A stretch of DNA of 64,000 nucleotides from Chryseobacterium indologenes (lineage in GTDB: Bacteria; Bacteroidota; Bacteroidia; Flavobacteriales; Weeksellaceae), in contig NZ_CP074372.1 in the NCBI RefSeq assembly GCF_018362995.1, forward strand, positions 2,232,001-2,296,000, in the 5' to 3' direction. The notes under the pieces are model-generated. The model did not search any database, was not told where the DNA came from, and saw nothing but the letters and a program-made list of their open reading frames with translations. Every line of letters starts with the position of its first letter. Position 1 is the first letter of the stretch. This document shows, piece by piece, positions 17,583 through 25,540 of the stretch. The translations under genes and the position numbers were made by a program.

Positions 17583-18463
17583 AGATAGCAGCGATAGACA
17601 TAGGGAGTAATGCAGCCCGCCTTCTTATCAATGAAGTTAAGATAAACAACAGAAAACCTGAATTTATCAAACTCAACCTTCTCAGAATTCCCCTGAGACT
17701 GGGAATGGATGTTTTTACCATCGGAAAAATAGGTCCTGAAAGAGAAAAAATGGTCATTGATTCCATGAAAATCTTCAGTGACCTGATGAAAATATACAAA
17801 GTAGATCATTACAGGGCCTGTGCTACCAGTGCCATGCGTGATGCTGCCAATGGCAATGAAATTATTGGCCTTGTAAAGGAAACATCAGGAATCAACATCG
17901 AAATTATTTCCGGTGATGAAGAAGCCACGCTGGTTTATGAAAATCATGTTGCAGAAGGCCTTGACAAAGAATTCGCTTACTTATACATCGACGTTGGCGG
18001 AGGTTCTACAGAACTTACTTTCTACGAAAACGGTAAAATGGTTTACGAAAAATCGTTTAATATCGGAACTATCCGTCTTCTCAACAATCTGGTTACAATG
18101 GATAACTGGAAAGAAATGAAGGACGAAATCAAGAAAAACATTGTCAGTAAAAAGCCAATTGTAGCCATTGGATCAGGGGGAAACATCAATAAGGTGTTTT
18201 CCATGAGCAAAACCAAAGACGGGAAACCAATGTCATTATCTCACCTGAAAAAGGTCTATAAAGAATTCAATGAGTTGTCTGTGGAAGAAAGGATGACCAA
18301 TTACAACCTTAGAGAAGACCGTGCCGATGTATTGGTACATGCCCTGAGCATTTTCAACAATGTAATGTCCTGGTCTGATATCAACAGGATCTTTGTTCCT
18401 AAAATATCTGTTGCAGATGGATTAATCCATAATATTTACAGTCAGTTACAGCACAAAAAATAA
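17579..18463 (+). CDS. ppx: Exopolyphosphatase, Ppx/GppA family
   Basis: The 294-residue product starts KIAAIDIGSNAARLLI and has the YIDVGGGSTEL phosphate-binding loop and AIGSGGNINKV, all hallmarks of the ASKHA-fold Ppx/GppA enzymes. It corresponds to the short, catalytic-only form (about 300 residues), lacking the C-terminal HD-like half of the E. coli enzyme. It hydrolyses terminal phosphates of polyphosphate, or pppGpp. Overlap with ppk1 (ATGA) makes a synthesis/degradation operon. Confidence 0.93.
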   Translation: MKIAAIDIGSNAARLLINEVKINNRKPEFIKLNLLRIPLRLGMDVFTIGKIGPEREKMVIDSMKIFSDLMKIYKVDHYRACATSAMRDAANGNEIIGLVKETSGINIEIISGDEEATLVYENHVAEGLDKEFAYLYIDVGGGSTELTFYENGKMVYEKSFNIGTIRLLNNLVTMDNWKEMKDEIKKNIVSKKPIVAIGSGGNINKVFSMSKTKDGKPMSLSHLKKVYKEFNELSVEERMTNYNLREDRADVLVHALSIFNNVMSWSDINRIFVPKISVADGLIHNIYSQLQHKK

Positions 18464-18482
18464 CAGCAAATAACAATATTGT

Positions 18483-18508
18483 AAAGCCAGCCATTAAGCT
18501 GGCTTTTT
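18483..18508 (+). terminator. Hairpin terminator of ppk1-ppx operon
   Basis: A 9-bp stem (AAAGCCAGC and GCTGGCTTT), a 6-base loop and a T run, 20 bp after the ppx stop. Confidence 0.8.
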
Positions 18509-18531
18509 ATTTTGGCATCCATTTCCCGCAA

Positions 18532-18566
18532 TGTCATTGCGAGGAGCGAAGCGACGAAGCAATCTC
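18532..18566 (+). repeat. REP-like repeat B, copy 1 (TGTCATTGCGAGGAG...)
   Basis: Starts TGTCATTGCGAGGAGCGAAG and ends GAAGCAATCTC. The same element appears reversed at 43462-43497 and, degraded, at 50079-50108. It is intergenic and not protein coding. Confidence 0.8.
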
Positions 18567-18587
18567 TATATTCTCTCCTTTTATTAA

Positions 18588-18651
18588 GTTTTGGCTAAAG
18601 CCAATTGATAAATCATTTTTTGTCAGGTGAGTTAAAACCCACCCCTATTGA
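18588..18651 (+). repeat. Interspersed repeat A, copy 1 (GTTTTGGCTAAAGCC...CTATTGA)
   Basis: About 64 bp: TTGGCTAAAGCCAA hairpin, a T-rich spacer, then a degraded second hairpin (GTGAGTTAAAACCCAC) and CCCTATTGA. It is one of four copies (others at 39611, 40561 and 45919) and lies directly downstream of repeat B copy 1. Confidence 0.8.
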
Positions 18652-18665
18652 ATTTTAATGACAAC

Positions 18666-18700
18666 ATCTTTTATCTTTTATCTTTTATCTTTTATCTTTT
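18666..18700 (+). repeat. Heptanucleotide tandem repeat, 5 x ATCTTTT
   Basis: Five perfect head-to-tail copies of ATCTTTT, ending 68 bp before the ATG of the epimerase-like gene. The position in the presumed promoter region would allow expression changes by repeat slippage. There is no direct evidence for this. Confidence 0.8.
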
Positions 18701-18768
18701 AAAAATTTTCCGAATTTTTAAAGTAAAACCTCATCCCCATCCGTCACACTATTATCAATAGCAAAACA

Positions 18769-19422
18769 ATGAATCCAATCAAAATAATTCTTACAGGAGC
18801 TACTGGGATGGTAGGTGAAGGCGTTTTAATGGAATGTCTTGAGAATCCCAATGTTTCTGAAATCCTCAGCATAAGCAGAAAGCCTTTTGGAAAATCACAT
18901 CCCAAGCTGAAAGAATACCTTGTCCCGGACTTTTTATCCCTGGATATTCATGATGAAAAACTGAAAGGCTATGATGCCTGTTTTTTCTGTGCAGGAATCA
19001 GCAGTGTAGGCATGAATGAAGAAGATTACACCAAGATCACTTACGAAACAACCCTGCATTTTGCAAAAGCTGTTTTGAACCAAAATCCGGATATGGTTTT
19101 CAGTTATGTTTCAGGGGCAAGCACAGACAGCACAGAGAGCGGAAAAATGATGTGGGCAAGAGTAAAAGGCAGAACTGAAAATGATCTGAAAAAAATGAAT
19201 TTCAAAGGAGCTTATAATTTCCGTCCCGGATTTATGAAACCAGTTGAGGGTCAACTGAATGTAAAATGGTTTTTTAAACCTTTTATTTGGATTTTTCCTG
19301 TTTTTTTCCAATCAAAATCATTAACTTTACAGGAGGTGGGTAGAGCAATGATCAATGTGACACAAAAAGGGTACCCTACATCTACTTTAGAAATTAGAGA
19401 TATTAAAAATTTAGCGATATGA
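18769..19422 (+). CDS. NAD(P)-binding epimerase/TIP30-like protein
   Basis: The 217-residue product is a short Rossmann-fold protein with the dinucleotide motif GATGMVGEGV (residues 9-18), an FFCAGISSVG strand and SYVSGASTDS. The canonical YxxxK is not obvious; instead WARVKGRTE gives a conserved Lys in the same region, as in HTATIP2/TIP30-like NAD(P)H-binding proteins. The substrate is unknown. Its stop overlaps the start of a 49-residue membrane protein gene by 4 bases. Confidence 0.82.
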   Translation: MNPIKIILTGATGMVGEGVLMECLENPNVSEILSISRKPFGKSHPKLKEYLVPDFLSLDIHDEKLKGYDACFFCAGISSVGMNEEDYTKITYETTLHFAKAVLNQNPDMVFSYVSGASTDSTESGKMMWARVKGRTENDLKKMNFKGAYNFRPGFMKPVEGQLNVKWFFKPFIWIFPVFFQSKSLTLQEVGRAMINVTQKGYPTSTLEIRDIKNLAI

Positions 19423-19568
19423 GAGACATGTTAAAAAGAATTGTTCTGGTTATTTTTGTACTCTTGCTTGTGACTGCTGTTTCTGGATATTTTTATATGC
19501 AGAAACATCCATTGGAGGGGAATAAGTCAGGAACAATTTTAAATTTTTCCGGGAAATCAGGAAAATAA
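19419..19568 (+). CDS. Small single-pass membrane protein coupled to epimerase-like gene
   Basis: ATG at 19419 overlaps the preceding stop (ATGA), a strong sign of translational coupling. The 49-residue product has a basic start (MRDMLKRI), one helix (about 8-26) and a polar tail outside, ending GKSGK. It may anchor or partner the epimerase-like protein. No family recognised. Confidence 0.55.
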   Translation: MRDMLKRIVLVIFVLLLVTAVSGYFYMQKHPLEGNKSGTILNFSGKSGK

Positions 19569-19710
19569 TTTTATCCCATAAATCCCTCATTCGAACATTA
19601 TTTTATCTTTTATCGGAAACAAACCTATTTTTTAAACATTTATTAAAATTCCATTAAAATAGTTGCGAAACATAAAGTTCATTTTTGCATTTATCTAAAT
19701 TGAAGTAAAA

Positions 19711-22700
19711 ATGATCAACAACTACCTATTAAAAGGGTCTGTGATTGCCGCATTCTTTTTTCAGAGCGGTCTTTTCGCACAGACACTGATTCATTACTGG
19801 AATTTTAACAACAATACATCTGCTGCCACCATCACTACACCATCTTCTACTATGGTGAATGGCTCTCTTACGGCAATAGCAGGAGGTACAAGTGTAATAG
19901 ATTTTGCTGGGGGTACCGGGCAGAATTTTAGCGATGAAAACTTAAATGCCAGAAATGGGGATGCATCCGGAACTCATTTAAGGTTCAATAATCCAATTGG
20001 AGGAGGATTACAGTTTAATCTGCCAACCACAGGATACAACAATGTCATTGTTAAGTTTACCACCAGAAAATCCGGACAGGGAGCCGGTACTCAGACATGG
20101 TCTTATTCAACTGATGGAACTAATTTTGTGCAGTTTCAGACTGTAACTCCACAGGATGGCAATCCTCAACTTGTTACTCTTGATTTTTCTGCCATTCAGG
20201 GAGTCAATAATAACCCCAATTTTAAATTAAAGGTTGAATTCTCCGCAACAGGAGGTGGAACCGGAGGCAATAACCGCTTCGACAATTTCACAGTAGATGC
20301 AACTCCTGCCGGAGGGGCAGACACCACTCCACCAACCGTTGCTTATCTTCCTGCTCATAATACCAATAACGCTTCAACAAGTGTAAATCCTACATTGACT
20401 TTTAATGAAAATGTGAGATTAACAGATAATTCTGCAATCAATAATTCTAACGCTCAAAATCTTATAGAGCTTCGTCTTGGAAATGCTGCAGGAACACCAA
20501 TTCCTTTTACGACGACTTTCAGCAACAATACCATCACGGTGATCCCAACATCAGGATTGGTACCGGGACAAACTTATTATGTTGCACTTAAACCCAATAT
20601 GGTAGAAGATTTCAGTGATAATGGGATTACTGCCGTTACATCCAGTACTTTCACTACAGCCGGAACAACAATTTCTCTGGAAAAAAATTTCATTAAAGTC
20701 AATGAAAATGCAGGAAACCTTGCATTTAAAATCAATATCAACAATCCTTCAACAGCTGCGGTAAATCTTGTAGTAAAACCGGCACCGTTCAGTACGGCTG
20801 ATGCTAACGATTTTACTTTAGCCAATCAGACTATTAATATTACTCCATCTACAACGAGTTATACGGTTAACATTCCGATTATTGATGACACAGTGGCAGA
20901 ACAACAGGCGGAATATTTTGTGGTAAGCCTTGAAAATCCTGCCGGAGCAACTATTTCAGGAGACAATTCCGCAACGGTTTATATTGTAGATAATGATAAA
21001 CCGGCACCTGTTCCCTCCCATCAGATCCAATTAAATTATCTTGGAAGTTTTGATCCTTCAGGAAATAATAGCAGTTCTACGGAAATTGTAGTTCATGATG
21101 CATCAACACAACGTTTATTCACAATAAGCTCCATTACGGATGTTTTTGATATTATCGATTTCAGTAATCCGGCAATACCTTCGGTTGTAAAAACAGTCAA
21201 TATGACTCCTTATGGCGGTATCACAAGTATTGCCGTAAAAAACGGAATCATCGCAACTGCTTCTCCGAATACTGATCCTCAGCAAAACGGTTCTGTAGTA
21301 TTTTTCGATATTAACGGAAACTTCCTGAAGCAGGTTACTGTAGGAGCTTTACCGGATATGATCACCTTCTCGCCTGACGGAACAAAAGTGGTTACAGCCA
21401 ACGAAGGAGAACCTAATGATGCTTACACTGTAGATCCTGAAGGAACAATCAGTATCATTGACATTTCCGGCGGTATCGGAAATCTTACACAAAGTAATGT
21501 AACGACTCTCAATTTCAACAGTTTTGAGTCTCAGCTTGCTGCATTAACCGCTACAGGTTTAAGAAAAGTAAGAACCAACAATACGCTTTCTCAGGATCTG
21601 GAACCTGAATATGTTACCATCAGTTCTGACAGTCAGAAAGCATGGGTAACGCTTCAGGAGAATAATGCTGTTGCTGAAATTAATCTGGCAACGAAAACCA
21701 TCACAGGAATCTGGGGATTAGGTAAAAAAGATATGAGCCTTCCGGGTAATGGTTTTGATGCTTCGGACAATAATGGAGAGGTTTTAATTGCCAATTGGCC
21801 TGTAAAAGCCTACTATGTTCCGGATGCCGTACAGAATTATAAGGTAGGAAATACCCATTATATTGTAACCGCCAACGAAGGAGATGAAAAAGATCTTACA
21901 GGATACAGTGAAAGAACGACTGTGGGGGCAAACAGCTATACTTTAGATCCTGTACTTTTCCCGAATTCAAGTATTTTAAAGGCTTCTTATAATCTGGGAA
22001 GATTCAGGGTTTCATCTGCTACTGGAAATACAGACGGCGATGCAGAATTTGAAGAAATGGCTGCTTTAGGAGCCCGTTCATTCTCTATTTTCAATGCTGA
22101 TACCAAACAGATCGTGTACGACAGCGGAGATCAGTTTGAAAGATATATTTCAACATACCATCCTTTGATTTTCAATGCGGATAATGAATCCAACGGAGCT
22201 AAAAACAGAAGCCGTGCAAAAGGCCCTGAACCGGAAGGTGTGGCATTAGGAAATATCAACGGGCAGACGTATGCTTTCATCACATTAGAAAGAACCGGAG
22301 GGGTTATGGTATATAATATCACAGATCCTAACAACCCTACTTTCACAGACTATAAACACTCCCGTTCCACTTCTGCATATGGAGGAGATAACGGTCCTGA
22401 AGGAATTATCTACATTGCTCCTGAAAATACAACCACCAATAAAGGGTATGTGATTATCGCCAACGAGATCAGCGGAACTTTATCCATGTATGAAGTGGCA
22501 GCGCCGGCTACACTTGGAACAGGTGAGATAAAAACTGAACAGGCAACCTTCAACGTATTCCCAAATCCTGTCAACAAAGGAAATACCCTTTATTTTAACA
22601 GAAAACAGGATTACGAATTATATGATATGTCCGGAAAATTAATTGGAAAGGAAAAGAATGCCTTAACCATAAGCACATCCAATCTTTCTACTGGTGTTTA

Positions 22701-22749
22701 TCTTGTAAAAACTTCAGAAGGACAGATCAAAAGAATCATTGTAAAGTAA
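19711..22749 (+). CDS. Large T9SS-secreted protein, choice-of-anchor I beta-propeller with Calx-beta domain
   Basis: The 1012-residue product has a signal peptide (1-23) and a jelly-roll-like N-terminal domain (about 25-200). Then come an SbsA-type Ig-like domain (about 205-320, NPTLTFNENVRL), a Calx-beta domain (about 325-430, ending DNSATVYIVDND) and a long beta-propeller (about 435-930) of the choice-of-anchor I type (STEIVVHDAST, SPDGTKVVTANEGEPNDAY, GPEPEGVALGNING). A type A T9SS sorting domain ends it (about 945-1012, FNVFPNPVNKGNTLYF). It is secreted to the surface. Related proteins are often labelled alkaline-phosphatase-like, but no phosphatase active site is visible. Confidence 0.9.
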   Translation: MINNYLLKGSVIAAFFFQSGLFAQTLIHYWNFNNNTSAATITTPSSTMVNGSLTAIAGGTSVIDFAGGTGQNFSDENLNARNGDASGTHLRFNNPIGGGLQFNLPTTGYNNVIVKFTTRKSGQGAGTQTWSYSTDGTNFVQFQTVTPQDGNPQLVTLDFSAIQGVNNNPNFKLKVEFSATGGGTGGNNRFDNFTVDATPAGGADTTPPTVAYLPAHNTNNASTSVNPTLTFNENVRLTDNSAINNSNAQNLIELRLGNAAGTPIPFTTTFSNNTITVIPTSGLVPGQTYYVALKPNMVEDFSDNGITAVTSSTFTTAGTTISLEKNFIKVNENAGNLAFKININNPSTAAVNLVVKPAPFSTADANDFTLANQTINITPSTTSYTVNIPIIDDTVAEQQAEYFVVSLENPAGATISGDNSATVYIVDNDKPAPVPSHQIQLNYLGSFDPSGNNSSSTEIVVHDASTQRLFTISSITDVFDIIDFSNPAIPSVVKTVNMTPYGGITSIAVKNGIIATASPNTDPQQNGSVVFFDINGNFLKQVTVGALPDMITFSPDGTKVVTANEGEPNDAYTVDPEGTISIIDISGGIGNLTQSNVTTLNFNSFESQLAALTATGLRKVRTNNTLSQDLEPEYVTISSDSQKAWVTLQENNAVAEINLATKTITGIWGLGKKDMSLPGNGFDASDNNGEVLIANWPVKAYYVPDAVQNYKVGNTHYIVTANEGDEKDLTGYSERTTVGANSYTLDPVLFPNSSILKASYNLGRFRVSSATGNTDGDAEFEEMAALGARSFSIFNADTKQIVYDSGDQFERYISTYHPLIFNADNESNGAKNRSRAKGPEPEGVALGNINGQTYAFITLERTGGVMVYNITDPNNPTFTDYKHSRSTSAYGGDNGPEGIIYIAPENTTTNKGYVIIANEISGTLSMYEVAAPATLGTGEIKTEQATFNVFPNPVNKGNTLYFNRKQDYELYDMSGKLIGKEKNALTISTSNLSTGVYLVKTSEGQIKRIIVK

Positions 22750-22777
22750 ACATAAATTACAGTATACCATTCTATTT

Positions 22778-22807
22778 AAAGCTTCGGGTTTTCCGGAGCT
22801 TTTTTTA
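22778..22807 (+). terminator. Hairpin terminator
   Basis: A 10-bp stem (AAAGCTTCGG with CCGGAGCTTT, one G-U pair) and a T run, 28 bp after the stop of the large secreted protein. Confidence 0.75.
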
Positions 22808-22925
22808 TTGAGAAGTTTTGAAATCAACTCAATATAAAACTCATCATTTAAGATGATTTAACTTTTGAAATACCTGAAAAAATCATTTTATTTCTATATT
22901 TACCCTCAACAAAACCAAATTCACA

Positions 22926-23318
22926 ATGAAAAATATTAAGACAGCAGGAATTCTGGCTCTCCTGTTACTGGGAACAGGTACTGCCTTTTCACAATCCAGA
23001 AAAACAGAATCTACAAAAGGGGTAGAGAAAACAGACAATGATAAAACCATACAGGTAGAAGGTGTAGGCCATAAACTCAATTATACCCTCAATGGAGGAG
23101 TTGCTGAGGTGGAAGGTGGTGATAACACAGTAATGATCAAAGGAAGCGCCAAAAAGATCGCTGTTTCCGGAACCGGCAATAAAGTATACATTGATAAAGT
23201 AGATAAAGTAACGATAGAAGGTGGCGGCAATGTAGTCTACTATCGGACTGCCGGAACAAAATCTGGAAAACCCGATGTTTCTCTTACGGGAGTGGGAAAT
23301 AAAGTTGTAAAGCAATAA
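22926..23318 (+). CDS. DUF3060 domain secreted protein
   Basis: The 130-residue product has a signal peptide (1-22, ending TAFSQ) and a repeated beta-strand pattern with G-x-G/N turns (VEGVGHKLNYTL, VEGGDNTVMIKGSAKK, VSGTGNKVYIDKV, IEGGGNVVYY, LTGVGNKVV). This is the DUF3060 signature and suggests a small right-handed parallel beta-helix. Its role is unknown; it lies in the periplasm or outer membrane. A TATATTTA near-consensus promoter box precedes it. Confidence 0.82.
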   Translation: MKNIKTAGILALLLLGTGTAFSQSRKTESTKGVEKTDNDKTIQVEGVGHKLNYTLNGGVAEVEGGDNTVMIKGSAKKIAVSGTGNKVYIDKVDKVTIEGGGNVVYYRTAGTKSGKPDVSLTGVGNKVVKQ

Positions 23319-23366
23319 ATATAATTCTCACAGATCTCAAAGTTTGTAAAGAACATATTCAAACAA

Positions 23367-23397
23367 AAAAGACAGACCTCAATGAGGTCTGTCTTTT
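23367..23397. terminator. Bidirectional hairpin terminator
   Basis: A 14-bp perfect stem (AAAAGACAGACCTC and its complement) with a 3-base loop, between the convergent DUF3060 and nifU genes. Confidence 0.8.
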
Positions 23398-23418
23398 AAA
23401 AATATCTCAGATATAATT

Positions 23419-23667
23419 TTACTCTACGTTGATTACCTTTTCGATTTCCGGCGCATGTTGTTTGATGGTATTTTCAACACCTAGTTTCAGGGTTGAAAAA
23501 TTCAACGAACATCCGGAACAGTTACCCAAAAGTTTCACAAACACCTGATTATCTTTCACATCAATAAGCTCAATATCACCACCGTCTTTATTCAAAAACG
23601 GTCTGATGCTTTCCAGAGCTTCCATTACTCTTGTTACTGTATCTTCGTGCGTTATGTTTGTTTCCAT
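23419..23667 (-). CDS. NifU C-terminal domain Fe-S scaffold protein
   Basis: The 82-residue product is a stand-alone NifU_C (Nfu) domain: IRPFLNKDGGDIELIDV followed by Cys50-Ser-Gly-Cys53. The two Cys of a homodimer hold a transferable [4Fe-4S] cluster. It lies 46 bp downstream of mrp in the same direction, so scaffold and carrier ATPase are likely made together. Confidence 0.92.
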   Translation of the reverse strand: METNITHEDTVTRVMEALESIRPFLNKDGGDIELIDVKDNQVFVKLLGNCSGCSLNFSTLKLGVENTIKQHAPEIEKVINVE

Positions 23668-23713
23668 ATTTTTCAGTTCAATTTGGTTCTTTCAAATGTA
23701 TTGAAAGATATTA

Positions 23714-24820
23714 TTATTTTGCTTTTGGTGAGCATCCTGCCATTGTTGAAATCTTTACTGCTTCAGTAGGAGGAAGACTTTTATTTCTTTCCACTAAGCT
23801 TTCCACCATTTTTCTGGCAGTTTCTGTGTAAATATCTGCAATTTTAGATCCTTCCTGAAGCGCAGCCGGTCTTCCTACATCTCCTGCCTCTCTGATGCTT
23901 TGGATCAATGGAATCTCTCCCAATACAGGAATTCCAAGATCTTCAGCTAAATATTGTGCTCCCTGGTTTCCAAAGATATAATATTTATTTTCAGGAAGCT
24001 CTTCCGGTGTAAAATACGCCATATTTTCTATCAATCCAAGAACAGGAATATTGATACTTTCCATCTGGAACATAGCAATCCCTTTTCTTACGTCTGCCAG
24101 TGCAACATGCTGAGGGGTACTTACGATCACCGCACCCGTTACCGGTACTTCCTGGATAATTGACAAGTGAATGTCACCTGTTCCCGGAGGAAGGTCTATC
24201 AGTAAGAAATCCAATTCTCCCCATGCAGCATCTCTAATCATCTGGTTTAGTGCTTTTGAAGCCATTGGCCCTCTCCATACTACTGCCTGATTAGCTCCTG
24301 AGAAATATCCGATTGAAAGCATTTTTACCCCATAATTTTCAATAGGTTTCATCATGCTCTTTCCATTTACTTCTACAGAGATTGGTTTTTCACCTTCTGT
24401 ATCAAACATGGTAGGAACTGAAGGACCGTAGATATCAGCATCTAATAATCCTACTTTAAAGCCCATTTTAGCTAACGTTACTGCCATATTTGCAGAAACT
24501 GTAGATTTTCCTACTCCTCCTTTACCGGAAGCAATAGCGATAATATTTTGAATTCCCGGAATTTGTTTTCCTTTGATCTGACTTTGCTGAATTTCACTAG
24601 GCTCCGGAGAAACGATTTTAAGTTTTAAATGAACGTTTTCTCCAAACTCACTGGCAAAAGCCTGTTTCATGGCAGCCTCCAGTTTTTTCTTTTCGTGCAT
24701 TGCAGGCGAATGAGCAGTCATGTCAATATAAACATCATCACCCATAATCTGAAGATTATTCACCAAATCGTCTACTTCTATTTCTTTAAGGAAATCCTGA
24801 ACCTTTTCTTTCGTCAACAT
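23714..24820 (-). CDS. mrp: Mrp/NBP35 family Fe-S carrier ATPase
   Basis: The 368-residue product has an N-terminal DUF59/MIP18-like domain (about 1-75) and a P-loop domain with the deviant Walker A GKGGVGKST (99-107) and DADIYGPSVP. It probably carries Fe-S clusters to apoproteins. The position where E. coli Mrp has a CxxC pair reads ENMAYFTPEELPENKYY, without cysteines. The cluster is therefore held differently, or the protein is a variant form. The next gene encodes a NifU domain. Confidence 0.92.
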   Translation of the reverse strand: MLTKEKVQDFLKEIEVDDLVNNLQIMGDDVYIDMTAHSPAMHEKKKLEAAMKQAFASEFGENVHLKLKIVSPEPSEIQQSQIKGKQIPGIQNIIAIASGKGGVGKSTVSANMAVTLAKMGFKVGLLDADIYGPSVPTMFDTEGEKPISVEVNGKSMMKPIENYGVKMLSIGYFSGANQAVVWRGPMASKALNQMIRDAAWGELDFLLIDLPPGTGDIHLSIIQEVPVTGAVIVSTPQHVALADVRKGIAMFQMESINIPVLGLIENMAYFTPEELPENKYYIFGNQGAQYLAEDLGIPVLGEIPLIQSIREAGDVGRPAALQEGSKIADIYTETARKMVESLVERNKSLPPTEAVKISTMAGCSPKAK

Positions 24821-24838
24821 ATAAATATAAATTGTTTA

Positions 24839-24846
24839 CAAATTTA
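24839..24846 (-). promoter_or_regulatory. -7 promoter box of mrp-nifU operon
   Basis: TAAATTTG on the minus strand, 18 bases before the mrp ATG at 24820. Confidence 0.5.
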
Positions 24847-24968
24847 CGGATTTTTTCGGTAATTTAGAATCAATAAAATCTATAATATCAGGTGATAAAT
24901 CAGATCATTAAAAATTTCTTATTGTGTTTTTTATCTGATACCATAGCCAACCCGAGAAAGCAATTGAT

Positions 24969-25424
24969 ATGAACACGACTTCCTATCCTTCCAAATACGC
25001 ACAGCCAAAAGGAATTTTCACCGTTGGAAAAACAAAATTCAAATGGTATGACCTGGCTGATGATCCGGCAGAAATCTCTCCACAGGACATCCATAATGCG
25101 CGGTTATGTATTGAATATGCTGAAGAGGACTTTCAAAATATTGATGATCTGGGATTTATCATTATGCATCGCTGCGGAAAAAATTATCTCCTTCTGGTAT
25201 GTACATGGCGAAGTGAAAATGAATTATGGGAAAGCGTGTATTATGATGGTTCCGGCAACTTTGAAATATGGGACAGAAACAAAACCCACCTCCCTACTTA
25301 TTGTGTTTGGGAAATGGGTATTGTCTATCATGAATCCCAATCCTGGAAAAAATATCTGGGTTCCGGGCGGGAAGAAAATGATAAGGAGAAATATCTTAAT
25401 GATTTCTTTGAAGGGGAAGTGTAA
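24969..25424 (+). CDS. Hypothetical protein
   Basis: The 151-residue product is acidic, Trp- and Tyr-rich and has no signal peptide or membrane segment, so it is cytoplasmic. It contains FIIMHRCGKNYLLLVCTWRSENELWESVYY, a beta-hairpin-like core. I do not recognise a family. It is divergent from mrp and has no downstream partner; a repeat follows. Confidence 0.6.
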   Translation: MNTTSYPSKYAQPKGIFTVGKTKFKWYDLADDPAEISPQDIHNARLCIEYAEEDFQNIDDLGFIIMHRCGKNYLLLVCTWRSENELWESVYYDGSGNFEIWDRNKTHLPTYCVWEMGIVYHESQSWKKYLGSGREENDKEKYLNDFFEGEV

Positions 25425-25436
25425 GTATTGTGTATT

Positions 25437-25508
25437 GTCATTCTGACGAAGGAAGAATCCCGTAGAAAAAAGAGATTCTTTATTCCACTTCGTTTCATTC
25501 AGAATGAC
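25437..25508. repeat. Palindromic interspersed repeat C
   Basis: About 72 bp bounded by GTCATTCT and AGAATGAC, with inner complementary segments GGAAGAATC and GATTCTTTATTCC, so the whole folds into an imperfect long hairpin. Degraded pieces occur at 39781-39800 and 43353-43379. Confidence 0.7.
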
Positions 25509-25540
25509 ATGAGGCATAAAAATGACTTAAGCTCAAATTA

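Noticed and set aside
18666..18700. Tandem ATCTTTT tract considered as a CRISPR array
   Set aside because: The repeats are only 7 bp with no spacers and no cas genes are near.
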